Shown here: positions 1 to 9,054 of the stretch, piece by piece | Numbering within the stretch: the first letter of the stretch is position 1 | Layout of the letters: every line of letters starts with the position of its first letter | Origin: UBA9676 sp036522155 | GTDB taxonomy: Bacteria > Actinomycetota > Actinomycetes > Streptosporangiales > Streptosporangiaceae | Assembly (NCBI GenBank): GCA_036522155.1 | Contig: DATDGI010000425.1 | Coordinates: 1-15,396 of the forward strand | Reading direction: 5' to 3' | Length of the DNA: 15,396 nucleotides | Translations under genes and position numbers: made by a program | Notes under the pieces: generated by a model | The model's input: the letters and a program-made list of their open reading frames with translations, nothing else | Database searches by the model: none | What the model was told of the DNA's origin: nothing

Positions 1-1080
1 GGGGAGGCGCCGGGGCCGGGCTACTTCAAGGTGTCGGTGGAGCTTGGCCGCGCGTTCGGCCCCGACGACATCTACCAGGGCACCCGCCTGGCCTGCGCGG
101 AGGCGATCAGCTCCGGCATCACCACGGTGCACGACTGGTGCCACAACGTGCGCGGGCCCGCGTACGCCGAAGCCGGGCTGCGGGCGCTGGCCGGGTCCGG
201 GCTGCGGGGCCGGTTCTCCTACGGCTACGCCGCCGGGCACCCGAACGACCAGCCGATGGACCTGGCCGGCCTGCGGCGGCTGCACCGGGACTGGGACGCG
301 TGGTCGGACGGAGGGCGGCTGACCCTCGGCATGGCCTGGCGCGGGCCCGGCGGCAGCAACCCGGCCATGCGGGTGGCTGGGCCCATCTACCGGCAGGAGA
401 TCGCGGCCGCACGGGAGCTGGGCATCGGTGTGACGGTGCACGCCTGCGGGCCGAAGTCGGCCGCCGGCCAGATCGCCACCCTGGCCCGGGACGGGCTGCT
501 CGGCCCCGACCTGCAGATCGTCCACGCGAACTGGGCCACCAGGGCCGAGATCGCCGCGCTGGCGGAGGCGGGCTCGCCGGTCAGCATCTCACCCTACAGT
601 GAGTTGCTGATTGGTTACGGTTTGCCACGAACGGCGGAGTTCCTGGCCGTGGGCCTGCCGGTCGGCCTGTCGGTGGACACCACCGTGCTGACCGGCAACG
701 CCGACATGTTCGCGATCATGAAGGTGACCCAGGGGATAGGCAATGCCGTGGCCCTGGACGAGTTCGCGCTCAGCCACCGGCAGGTCCTGGCCCTGGCTAC
801 CGTCGACGGCGCCCGGTCACTCGGCCTGGGCGCCGTCACCGGCTCACTGACGCCGGGCAAGCAGGCTGACATCATCATGGTCAGCACGGGCGGGCCGAAT
901 CTGGGCGTGCTGACCGACCCGGCGCACCTGCTGGTGACGGCGGCCCAGCCGGCCAACGTGGACACCGTCATCGCCAGCGGCCGCGTGCTCAAGCAGGATG
1001 GTGTCCTGACCGGCGCCGACCTGGCCCAGATCTGCGCCGGCGCGGCTCAGGCGCTGGCCGGGGTCAGGGCCCGCGCCTGA
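1..1080 (+). CDS. Amidohydrolase superfamily protein, 5' truncated by window edge
   Basis: The frame is open from base 1, so the true start lies upstream; 359 residues are visible. The GTG at 31 is internal. Members of this TIM-barrel family hydrolyse or deaminate small C-N substrates, often heterocycles, using a bound metal. Counting codons from base 1, seen are HDW (44-46), H147 in VTVHACG, H175 in IVHANW, and D226 in LSVDTT followed by a GNADMF stretch. These fit the strand-5 His, strand-6 His and strand-8 Asp of the cytosine-deaminase/AtzA/TrzN branch. The C-terminal GSLTPGKQADIIMV segment is the usual return to the small beta domain. The N-terminal HxH metal motif would be in the missing part. 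The residue three after H147 is Gly, where this branch usually has a catalytic Glu (HxxE), so substrate and even activity are uncertain. Ends in TGA. Confidence 0.85.
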   Translation, partial: GEAPGPGYFKVSVELGRAFGPDDIYQGTRLACAEAISSGITTVHDWCHNVRGPAYAEAGLRALAGSGLRGRFSYGYAAGHPNDQPMDLAGLRRLHRDWDAWSDGGRLTLGMAWRGPGGSNPAMRVAGPIYRQEIAAARELGIGVTVHACGPKSAAGQIATLARDGLLGPDLQIVHANWATRAEIAALAEAGSPVSISPYSELLIGYGLPRTAEFLAVGLPVGLSVDTTVLTGNADMFAIMKVTQGIGNAVALDEFALSHRQVLALATVDGARSLGLGAVTGSLTPGKQADIIMVSTGGPNLGVLTDPAHLLVTAAQPANVDTVIASGRVLKQDGVLTGADLAQICAGAAQALAGVRARA

Positions 1081-1094
1081 CCAGACCGGTCAGG
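1076..1094 (+). other. Short inverted repeat after the amidohydrolase stop
   Basis: CCTGACC (1076-1082) and GGTCAGG (1088-1094) are perfect complementary arms of 7 bp around a 5-base spacer, overlapping the TGA stop at 1078-1080. RNA could fold into a short hairpin, so it may be a weak terminator, but no T tract follows. The site could equally be an operator upstream of the next gene. Role not decided by sequence. Confidence 0.35.
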
Positions 1095-1164
1095 AATCGA
1101 GAAGCGCAGGTCACCGAGCCGCGGCTAGCGTGAAGCACATCGGATGAAGATGACCAACGATTTC

Positions 1165-1169
1165 AGGAG
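1165..1169 (+). promoter_or_regulatory. Ribosome binding site that fixes the VOC start
   Basis: AGGAG lies 5 bases before the ATG at 1175. This favours 1175 over an in-frame GTG at 1169, which overlaps the site itself. Confidence 0.7.
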
Positions 1170-1174
1170 TGACC

Positions 1175-1546
1175 ATGACCGGCTCTTCCAATGAAGGAAT
1201 CAAGACCGTGCTGCATCCCGTGTCCGACCTGGCGGCGGCCAAGGCGGTGTACACCGCCCTGCTCGGCGTGGAGCCGATAGCCGACTCGTCCTACTACGTC
1301 GGCTACGAGGTCGCGGGCCAGCAGATCGGGCTGGTGCCGTCCGGCGCAGCGCAGGGCATGACCTCGCCGGTGGCCTACTGGCACGTGCCGGACATCGAGG
1401 CGAAGCTGGCCGAGGTGATCGCGGCCGGTGCCACCGTGAAGGACGCCCCGCGCGACGTAAGTGCCGGCCGCCTGGTGGCCACCTTCACCGACCCCGATGG
1501 CAACGTCCTCGGGCTGATTCAGGACCCGGTGAGCGCCGGCTTCTGA
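1175..1546 (+). CDS. VOC family protein (glyoxalase/bleomycin-resistance fold)
   Basis: A 123-residue protein, the usual length for a single-polypeptide member of the vicinal-oxygen-chelate superfamily with two beta-alpha-beta-beta-beta modules. The first module carries TVLHPVSDLAAAKAVYTALLG (split here: TVLHPVSDLA, then AKAVYTALLG), with H14 at the usual first ligand position. The second has YWHVPDI and ends in the typical DPDGNVLGLIQDP strand. The family includes glyoxalases, dioxygenases, and antibiotic-binding or thiol-transferring resistance proteins; the substrate cannot be read here. The ATG at 1175 is chosen for its AGGAG at good spacing. It sits 72 bp before a UvrA-like gene on the same strand, so co-transcription is likely and a role in toxin binding or resistance is a reasonable inference. 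Absence of an obvious Glu ligand in the last strand leaves metal dependence open. Confidence 0.85.
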   Translation: MTGSSNEGIKTVLHPVSDLAAAKAVYTALLGVEPIADSSYYVGYEVAGQQIGLVPSGAAQGMTSPVAYWHVPDIEAKLAEVIAAGATVKDAPRDVSAGRLVATFTDPDGNVLGLIQDPVSAGF

Positions 1547-1562
1547 GCGGGTGACCGAACCT

Positions 1563-1576
1563 AGCCTGGCGAGGCT
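1563..1576 (+). other. Small hairpin in the VOC-uvrA-like gap
   Basis: AGCCT (1563-1567) and AGGCT (1572-1576) form a perfect 5-bp stem with a GGCG loop, within the 72-bp gap. It is too short and lacks a T tract, so it is not a convincing terminator; it might attenuate or stabilise the transcript, or be chance in GC-rich DNA. Confidence 0.2.
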
Positions 1577-1618
1577 GACGCAGACCGCGAAGCGGCCCGC
1601 CTGACAGATGGAGACACG

Positions 1619-4003
<2,385 letters not shown>

Positions 4004-4009
<6 letters not shown>

Positions 4010-4030
4010 CCGCCGGAACCTGACCGCCGG
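4004..4030 (+). repeat. Tandem 13/14-bp repeat spanning the uvrA-like stop codon
   Basis: The unit ACCTGACCGCCGG occurs at 4004-4016 and again at 4018-4030, period 14. The first copy contains the TGA stop (4007-4009). The second copy restores an in-phase-looking TGA outside the gene. It looks like a local slippage duplication with no evident function. Confidence 0.6.
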
Positions 4031-4077
4031 GCAGGCCGCTTCCGCATGGCCCTGCGGGTTCATTCGGGAAACTACTG

Positions 4078-4110
4078 TCCGAGAGAATACTCTTGGAGTA
4101 TTCTCTCGGA
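4078..4110. promoter_or_regulatory. Perfect 15+15 bp inverted repeat, probable PadR operator
   Basis: The left arm TCCGAGAGAATACTC (4078-4092) and right arm GAGTATTCTCTCGGA (4096-4110) are exact reverse complements around a TTG spacer. The repeat ends one base before the PadR ATG and covers the likely -10 box. PadR proteins are dimers that commonly repress their own operon by binding dyads, so autorepression relieved by a drug ligand is the natural reading. The binding itself is inferred. Confidence 0.8.
4099..4104 (+). promoter_or_regulatory. Probable -10 box of a leaderless padR transcript
   Basis: TATTCT fits the actinobacterial TANNNT -10 pattern and lies 7 bases before the ATG at 4112, so transcription would begin at or next to the start codon. 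No Shine-Dalgarno sequence lies at usable spacing (GGAG at 4095-4098 is 13 bases away). No clear -35 box is seen. The hexamer is inside the right arm of the operator dyad. Confidence 0.5.
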
Positions 4111-4111
4111 T

Positions 4112-4636
4112 ATGAGTGTTCCGCTGACACTGCTCGGCCTGCTTGAGCGGGGGCCAAGCCACGGATACGACCTGAAACGGGACTACGACGCGTACTTCGG
4201 CCGGGGCAGGCCGCTGCGTTACAGCCAGGTGTACGCGACCCTGTCCCGGCTGGCCAGGGACGGGAAGGCGATCCCCGGCCCGGTGGAGCAGGGGGCCGGG
4301 CCGGAGCGGCGCCGGTACGTGATCACCGAGCCGGGGATCGCGGACGTGGAGCGGTGGCTGGCCGAGCCGGCTCCGCCGGAGCCGGACCTGCAGAGCGAGC
4401 TGTTCGCCAAGGTGGTGCTCGCCCTGATGCTCGGCCGCCCGGCCAACAAGTACCTGGACACCCAGCGCGCGGCGCACCTACAGCGGATGCGCGAGCTCAC
4501 CGAACTCAAACATGACTCCGATCAGGTCGGCGTGCTTCTCGCCGACCACTCGCTCTATCGGCTGGAGGCTGACCTGCGATGGATCGACCACACCGCCGCC
4601 CGGCTGGACCTGCTCGGACGGGCGGTGCGCCGGTGA
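4112..4636 (+). CDS. PadR family transcriptional regulator
   Basis: A 174-residue regulator. The N-terminal winged helix-turn-helix is typical: LTLLGLLERGPSHGYDLKRD followed by the LRYSQVYATLSRLARDG recognition helix region and a wing ending ERRRYVITEPG. A charged C-terminal helical part (about residues 95-174) is of the dimerisation type found in longer PadR members. The frame is open further upstream to 4046, but that extension runs through the operator and lacks PadR character, so the ATG at 4112 is the start. The gene overlaps the downstream ABC ATPase by 4 bp (GTGA), so they form one operon. PadR proteins next to ABC exporters usually repress them and release on binding the exported drug; this fits the dyad directly in front, but the ligand is unknown. 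Confidence 0.93.
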   Translation: MSVPLTLLGLLERGPSHGYDLKRDYDAYFGRGRPLRYSQVYATLSRLARDGKAIPGPVEQGAGPERRRYVITEPGIADVERWLAEPAPPEPDLQSELFAKVVLALMLGRPANKYLDTQRAAHLQRMRELTELKHDSDQVGVLLADHSLYRLEADLRWIDHTAARLDLLGRAVRR

Positions 4637-5349
4637 CCGCGAACCCCGCCGCCGCGGCGGCCTCCGGGGCCGGGAACATCGTCGAGGCGCGGGACCTGGT
4701 GAAGTCGTTCGGCAGCACCCCGGCGCTGCGCGGCGCCTCGCTTACCGTCCGGCAGGGCGAGATCGTCGCGGTCATGGGGCCGAGCGGATCTGGCAAGTCC
4801 ACCTTGCTGCACTGCCTGGCCGGCATCCTGGTCCCTGAGCAGGGCGAGGTCTGGTTCGGCGGGCAGCGGCTGGACACCCTGAGCGACGAGCGGCGCAGTG
4901 CGCTGCGCCGGGACCGGTTCGGGTTCGTGTTCCAGTCCGGCCAGCTGGTCCCCGAGCTGACCGCGGAACAGAACGTCGCCCTGCCCTTGCTGCTGTCCGG
5001 CACCCGCCGCGGCCCGGCGATGACCGCGGCCAGGAAATGGTTTCCCGCGCTCGGCGTGGACGGGCTCGAGCGCCGCAGGTCCGGGGAGCTGTCCGGCGGG
5101 CAGGCGCAGCGCGTCGCGCTGGCCCGCGGCCTGGTCGCCGGCCCTGAGCTGCTGTTCGCCGACGAGCCGACCGGGTCGCTGGACTCGGTGTCTGGCGAGC
5201 TGGTGATGGACCTGCTCACCGCCGCGGCCCGCGAGCACGGCACCACCGTCATCCTGGTCACCCACGACGCCCGGGTCGCCGCCTACGCCGACCGCGAGGT
5301 CGTCGTCCGCGACGGCACGGTCAGCACCCTCACCGGGGCCAGGCCATGA
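4633..5349 (+). CDS. ABC transporter ATP-binding protein (MacB/LolD type)
   Basis: A 238-residue ATPase subunit. Seen are Walker A GPSGSGKST (49-57), Q-loop Gln101 in VFQSGQ, signature LSGGQ (153-157), Walker B LLFADEP (173-179) with catalytic E178, D-loop SLD, and switch His211. The segment around the Q-loop (FQSGQLVPELTAEQNV) and the EPTGSLD motif place it in the MacB/LolD/FtsE group that works with FtsX-type permeases, not with classical six-helix exporters. The GTG at 4633 overlaps the PadR stop by 4 bp; an upstream in-frame ATG at 4579 would give a 54-base overlap into PadR and an N-terminus unlike the family, so it is rejected. The stop overlaps the permease ATG by 4 bp. It probably powers export or extraction of a hydrophobic compound by the adjacent permease. 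Confidence 0.94.
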   Translation: MTANPAAAAASGAGNIVEARDLVKSFGSTPALRGASLTVRQGEIVAVMGPSGSGKSTLLHCLAGILVPEQGEVWFGGQRLDTLSDERRSALRRDRFGFVFQSGQLVPELTAEQNVALPLLLSGTRRGPAMTAARKWFPALGVDGLERRRSGELSGGQAQRVALARGLVAGPELLFADEPTGSLDSVSGELVMDLLTAAAREHGTTVILVTHDARVAAYADREVVVRDGTVSTLTGARP

Positions 5350-7757
5350 TTCCCCTCGGGCTCCGCCTGGTGATCAGCGGCGGCCGCGAGGCGATCACCC
5401 GGCTGGTCATCCTGGCCGTCGCGGTCGGCCTCGGGGTCGGCCTGCTGCTGGCCGCCTTGGCCGCGACCAACGCGGTCACCAGCTGGAACAACCGCCACGC
5501 CTGGTACTGGACCGGCACCGCCTGGGTGCCCCCGGGGCCGGCCACGGGCGTCGCCCCGCTGTGGTGGCACCCCAGCAACGACGTCTTCGACGGCCAGACG
5601 ATCAGCCGCTTCGACGTGGCCGCCACCGGCACCTCGTCCCCGGTACCGCCGGGCATCGCGCGGGACCCGCGACCCGGCCAGTACTACGCCTCGCCTGCGC
5701 TCGCCGCGCTGCTGCGCAGCACCCCGGCGAACCAGCTCGCGGACCGCTACCCCGGCCACCTGGCCGGCACGATCGGCGACGCCGCGCTGCCATCGCCGGG
5801 CTCGCTGGTCATTATCACCGGGCGCACCCCGGCGCAGCTGGCGCACACTCAGAACAGCGTGCGGGTGACGTCGATCTCCACGACGGAGGTGGGCTGGCCC
5901 CCACCCCCGACGGTGGCCAACCCCCAGGGCCTGACCTACACCCTGCTTGACTCGGGAGGCGGGAAGAGCGCCATCGACCTCATCCTGTCGGTCGTGGCGC
6001 TGGCCATCCTGGCCCCGGTGCTGATCTTTATCGCCACCGCGACCCGGCTGTCGGCCGCCCGCCGTGAGGAACGGTTCGCGGCGATGCGCCTGGTCGGCGC
6101 GACCCGCAGACAGGTCTCCCTGCTCGCCGCAACCGAATCGACCGTGGCCGGTATACTGGGGGTGGCGGCCGGATTCGGGATCTTCTTCCTGCTGCGCATC
6201 CCGGTCGCGGGCATCCCGTTCATCGGCCAGCCGTTCTTTCCCGCCGAGCTGTCGCCCAGCCTGCCAGACATCCTCGTTGTCGCGATCGGCGTGCCCGTCT
6301 TCGCCGCGGTGGCGGCCCGGCTGGCGCTGCGCCGGGTGCACATCTCCCCGCTCGGCGTCGCCCGCCGGGCGACGCCCGAGCCGCCGCGGGCCTGGCGGAT
6401 GGTGCCGCTGCTGGCCGGCCTGGCTGAACTCGGCTTCTGGACCATCCACGGCCACCCGGCCTCCATCGGCGGGCAGATCCAGGCCTTCGCGTCCAGCTTC
6501 CTGCTCATCATCGTCGGCCTGTTCATCGCGGGACCGTGGCTCACCATGGCCGCGGCAAAGGCCATGGCCCGGTGGACCAACCGGCCCGGCACGCTGCTCG
6601 CCGCCTGTCGCCTCGCCGACGACCCGCGGGCCGCCTTCCGCGCCGTCAGCGGTCTGGTGCTGGCGCTGTTCATCACCACCGTGGCCGTGGTGGCCATCGC
6701 CACGCAGGACGCCAAGGACCTCACCCGGTTCGGCAGCGTCGCCGAGGCGAACGTGCTGACCGACCAGCTATCGGCATCGAGCCAGGATAGCGGTGGCCAC
6801 GTTATGCGGGGACATCCTGCAGGCGCTGGCGGCCCGGGGTCGGCCACGCCCGGTGCGCCGGGACAGAGTGCGGGCGTGGTGGGCCCGGGGCCGGCCGCGG
6901 CCATCGCGTCGCTGACGGCACAGCTGAGCGCAATACACGGTGTGCAGGGGGTGCTCGTGGTCCGCGCGGACCCGCGGCTGACCATCCCAGGGACATTTCA
7001 GCAACATGGCTTCAATAGCTACAGCAACGGTCCGGTTCCGGCCGGCGTGGTCTCGTGCGCGCAGCTCGCGACCGTTCCCGCCCTCGGCCGCTGCCCGGCC
7101 GGGGCGGCGACCGCGGCGTTCCCTTCAGACGGGTTCAACGGTCCCCTGTTCAGCGCGGACGCCACCGCGATCACCTGGCCGGCCGCGAACGTCCCGGCCA
7201 CGCGGCTCGACGCCTTGGGCGTGGACGCCATCAACGTGGGGACGAACGGGAGCACGTCAGCGGTCGAGCGGGCCAGGACGGTACTCGAGAACGCACGCGC
7301 GTACCCCGCCGTCAGCACGCTGTCCACCATCGGCGACATCGTCGCGCGGGACAATTCCAAAAACAACGACTACCAGCAGCTCGCGAACGTGGTGATCCTG
7401 GTCAGCCTGCCGATCGCCGGCTGCACGCTCGCCGCGGGCATCGCGGCCGGGCTCGCCGACCGCAAGCGGCCGTTCAGCCTGCTGCGCCTCACCGGCGCCC
7501 GGCTGGCCACGCTGCGCCGGGTCGTCGCGCTGGAAGGCGCCGTGCCGCTGCTCTCCGTCGCCGCCGTCGCGATCGGCACCGGGTTCGCCGGCGCCGCCAT
7601 GTTCGCCTCCGAGGCGCAGCAACACCCGATGGTGGCGCCCGGTGCCGCGTACTACCTGCTCACCGCGGGCGGGATAGTGGTGGCCCTCGGCATCATCACG
7701 GCCACCTTCCCGCTGCTGGCACGCATCACAGGACCCGAGGTCGCGAGAAACGAATGA
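5346..7757 (+). CDS. FtsX/MacB-like ABC transporter permease
   Basis: An 803-residue membrane protein with about ten predicted helices. TM1 is at about 17-43, followed by an outside domain (about 45-205). A first FtsX module spans about 209-328, with the cytoplasmic segment RREERFAAMRLVGATRRQV. More helices lie near 350-365, 381-400 and 433-455, then a second outside domain (about 460-675). The second FtsX module (about 679-795) has the matching segment RKRPFSLLRLTGARLATLRR. This duplicated layout is common in actinobacterial FtsX-like permeases encoded beside MacB-type ATPases. Residues about 475-520 are rich in Gly, Pro, Ala and Ser, a likely flexible linker. The ATG overlaps the ATPase stop by 4 bp. 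A UUCG hairpin 28 bases after the stop probably ends the operon. The exported substrate is unknown; a toxic or antibiotic compound is inferred from context. Confidence 0.92.
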   Translation: MIPLGLRLVISGGREAITRLVILAVAVGLGVGLLLAALAATNAVTSWNNRHAWYWTGTAWVPPGPATGVAPLWWHPSNDVFDGQTISRFDVAATGTSSPVPPGIARDPRPGQYYASPALAALLRSTPANQLADRYPGHLAGTIGDAALPSPGSLVIITGRTPAQLAHTQNSVRVTSISTTEVGWPPPPTVANPQGLTYTLLDSGGGKSAIDLILSVVALAILAPVLIFIATATRLSAARREERFAAMRLVGATRRQVSLLAATESTVAGILGVAAGFGIFFLLRIPVAGIPFIGQPFFPAELSPSLPDILVVAIGVPVFAAVAARLALRRVHISPLGVARRATPEPPRAWRMVPLLAGLAELGFWTIHGHPASIGGQIQAFASSFLLIIVGLFIAGPWLTMAAAKAMARWTNRPGTLLAACRLADDPRAAFRAVSGLVLALFITTVAVVAIATQDAKDLTRFGSVAEANVLTDQLSASSQDSGGHVMRGHPAGAGGPGSATPGAPGQSAGVVGPGPAAAIASLTAQLSAIHGVQGVLVVRADPRLTIPGTFQQHGFNSYSNGPVPAGVVSCAQLATVPALGRCPAGAATAAFPSDGFNGPLFSADATAITWPAANVPATRLDALGVDAINVGTNGSTSAVERARTVLENARAYPAVSTLSTIGDIVARDNSKNNDYQQLANVVILVSLPIAGCTLAAGIAAGLADRKRPFSLLRLTGARLATLRRVVALEGAVPLLSVAAVAIGTGFAGAAMFASEAQQHPMVAPGAAYYLLTAGGIVVALGIITATFPLLARITGPEVARNE

Positions 7758-7784
7758 ACCTGCTTCCGGGGTGCCGAGGCCGGT

Positions 7785-7800
7785 GAGCGCTTCGGCGCTC
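7785..7800 (+). terminator. UUCG-capped hairpin after the ABC permease
   Basis: GAGCGC (7785-7790) and GCGCTC (7795-7800) form a perfect 6-bp stem closed by TTCG. The loop closing pair is C-G, so the RNA has the very stable C(UUCG)G tetraloop. It lies 28 bases after the permease stop. No T tract follows, as is frequent for actinobacterial terminators, so it may terminate or protect the transcript 3' end. Confidence 0.55.
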
Positions 7801-7826
7801 GTAACGGTGCCGGAACGCTCCGCGCC

Positions 7827-7832
7827 TAGAGT
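7827..7832 (+). promoter_or_regulatory. Orphan -10-like box upstream of the gene remnant
   Basis: TAGAGT matches TANNNT and is followed after 6 bases by ATT at 7839-7841, the geometry of a leaderless start with ATT where ATG would be expected. The ATT frame stops after 14 codons. It may be the leftover promoter of the decayed gene downstream. No -35 box is evident. Confidence 0.25.
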
Positions 7833-7873
7833 CGGGGCATTCCGGTTCGCCGTGGGGGAGGGGGTGGCATCCG

Positions 7874-8095
7874 GTGGCAATAACCCTGAGGTCGCTGTCA
7901 ACCCCCTACGCCGCCGGGGTGCAGCGGGTTGTTGACCGCCGGTTCAACCGGGCCCGCTATGACGCCGAGGCGGTGGTGACCGCCTTTACCGCCAGATTGC
8001 GCGAGACCCCTGACCTCGATGCCGTGCGCGATGATCTGGTCGCGACGGCCCACCAGGCGTTCCAGCCCGGTCACGTCTCCGTATGGCTCCCATAG
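7874..8095 (+). pseudogene. C-terminal remnant of a larger actinobacterial membrane/sensor-type protein
   Basis: A 73-codon frame from GTG at 7874 to TAG at 8095. Its core reads VQRVVDRRFNRARYDAE, then FTARLRETPDLDAVRDDLV and a terminal HVSVWLP. From memory, this is the extreme C-terminus of long multi-helix actinobacterial proteins, where a DRRFNRARYDA motif and a closing HVSLWL motif follow the membrane domain and DLDAVRDDL lies between. Here nothing recognisable precedes it: upstream in-frame codons back to a stop at 7802 give low-complexity, family-unlike sequence. The most economical reading is a deletion that left only the tail. A G-rich stretch at 7855-7864 could act as a ribosome site, so expression of a 73-residue peptide is not excluded. 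It could also be a genuine small protein, but I consider that less likely. Confidence 0.55.
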
Positions 8096-8106
8096 GACAA
8101 GAGCCG

Positions 8107-8120
8107 ATAATGTACATTAT
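8107..8120. promoter_or_regulatory. 14-bp AT-rich perfect palindrome
   Basis: ATAATGTACATTAT is identical to its own reverse complement, in DNA otherwise above 70 percent GC. It lies between the remnant stop (8095) and the 3' end of the MHYT gene (8164), so it is downstream of both neighbours. As RNA it would have no loop, so protein binding is likelier than termination. It could be an operator left behind after loss of a gene. No adjacent gene explains it. Confidence 0.45.
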
Positions 8121-8163
8121 GTTAAGTAGTGCTGGCGGAGGGACCACTTTCGGCCGGTAAGCC

Positions 8164-9054
8164 CTACCCCCCGGGCCCAGGCTGACGGGGCTGGAACAGG
8201 TCCCCCGACCCCGGGGCCTGGTGCCCCGGGCCGCCGGGCTGGAGCGGGCGCGCGTAAGGCGGCTGCGGCTCGGGCTGCCCGATCCGGCCGAGCCTTCTCA
8301 GCAGTTCGGCTTCCTCGAAAATCTCCGCTGGCGTGGGTGACAGGGAGATCGCGGCCGAGAAGATGAACCCGGCCGCGCTGAGGCCGAGGATGAGCGGCAG
8401 CAGGAAGGCCTCCGCGCTGGCGGTCGCCGTGTAGCTGACGTCCAGGCCGGGAGCGGCGTGCGCGCGCACCGCCGCCATGCCGGTGTAGTGCATGCCGCTG
8501 ACCGCGACCCCCATGATCATGGACGCGACGATGGCGGACCAGAGATTGTCCAGCCGCAGCGCGGCCCACAGCGCTGCGGTGCCCGCGATGATGGCGATGA
8601 CGACCGACGCCGCGACCAGCAGCGGGTTGTAGGTCAGTGAGTCCTGCACCCGGATGGCCGCCATGCCGACGTAGTGCATGCTGGCCACGCCGCAGCCGAG
8701 GATCGACCCCCCGAGAATCAGCGGGCCGGCGCCGCCCCGGCTGAATCCGACGATGAACAGCCCGCCCCCCACCACGATCATGGCGATCACCATGGACAAG
8801 ATGGTGACCGGCACGTTGTAGCGGATTTGCGCGCCCGGGATGGTGAACCCCAGCATGGCGATGAAATGCATCACCCAGATGCCCGTGGTCCCGATGGCCA
8901 GTGCGGCCAGTATCAGCCAGCGGGCCCGGGCCGCGCCGAGGTGCGCCCGCGCCCGGGTGGTGCACCGGAGTCCGGCGAAACAGCCGACGCACGACATCAC
9001 GTAGGCAAAGGCCGGGTTCAGCACACCGTAAGTGAAGTTGTCTACGTGAATCAT
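8164..9054 (-). CDS. MHYT-domain integral membrane sensor protein
   Basis: A 296-residue membrane protein with the three diagnostic repeats: WVMHFIAM (MHF 62-64), ASMHYVGM (MHY 126-128) and SGMHYTGM (MHY 188-190), each at the end of a helix, and about seven helices in all from residue 10 to about 237. The tail (about 258-296) is Pro/Gly-rich and cytoplasmic, with no GGDEF, EAL or kinase domain, so it is a stand-alone sensor. MHYT was proposed, from conserved Met and His, to bind copper and sense O2, CO or NO. The ATG at 9054 is chosen because AAGGA lies 4 bases upstream (9059-9063 on the plus strand) and MIHVDNFTYG is a typical N-terminus; a longer form from 9087 is possible. It is divergent from a CopA-type copper ATPase with 183 bp between the starts, which suggests a link to copper, though this is inference. 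Confidence 0.9.
   Translation of the reverse strand: MIHVDNFTYGVLNPAFAYVMSCVGCFAGLRCTTRARAHLGAARARWLILAALAIGTTGIWVMHFIAMLGFTIPGAQIRYNVPVTILSMVIAMIVVGGGLFIVGFSRGGAGPLILGGSILGCGVASMHYVGMAAIRVQDSLTYNPLLVAASVVIAIIAGTAALWAALRLDNLWSAIVASMIMGVAVSGMHYTGMAAVRAHAAPGLDVSYTATASAEAFLLPLILGLSAAGFIFSAAISLSPTPAEIFEEAELLRRLGRIGQPEPQPPYARPLQPGGPGHQAPGSGDLFQPRQPGPGG

Noticed and set aside
4046..4111. N-terminal extension of PadR from ATG 4046
   Set aside because: It would translate the perfect operator dyad; the PadR domain begins at residue 2 after ATG 4112.
4579..4632. Earlier ATG for the ABC ATPase
   Set aside because: It gives a 58-bp overlap with padR and a Pro/Arg-rich lead; the GTGA junction at 4633 is the natural start.
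5283..6455. 390-codon minus-strand frame opposite the ABC permease
   Set aside because: Composition is dominated by G, R, D and Q with no membrane or catalytic motifs; the plus strand carries a clear FtsX-like permease.
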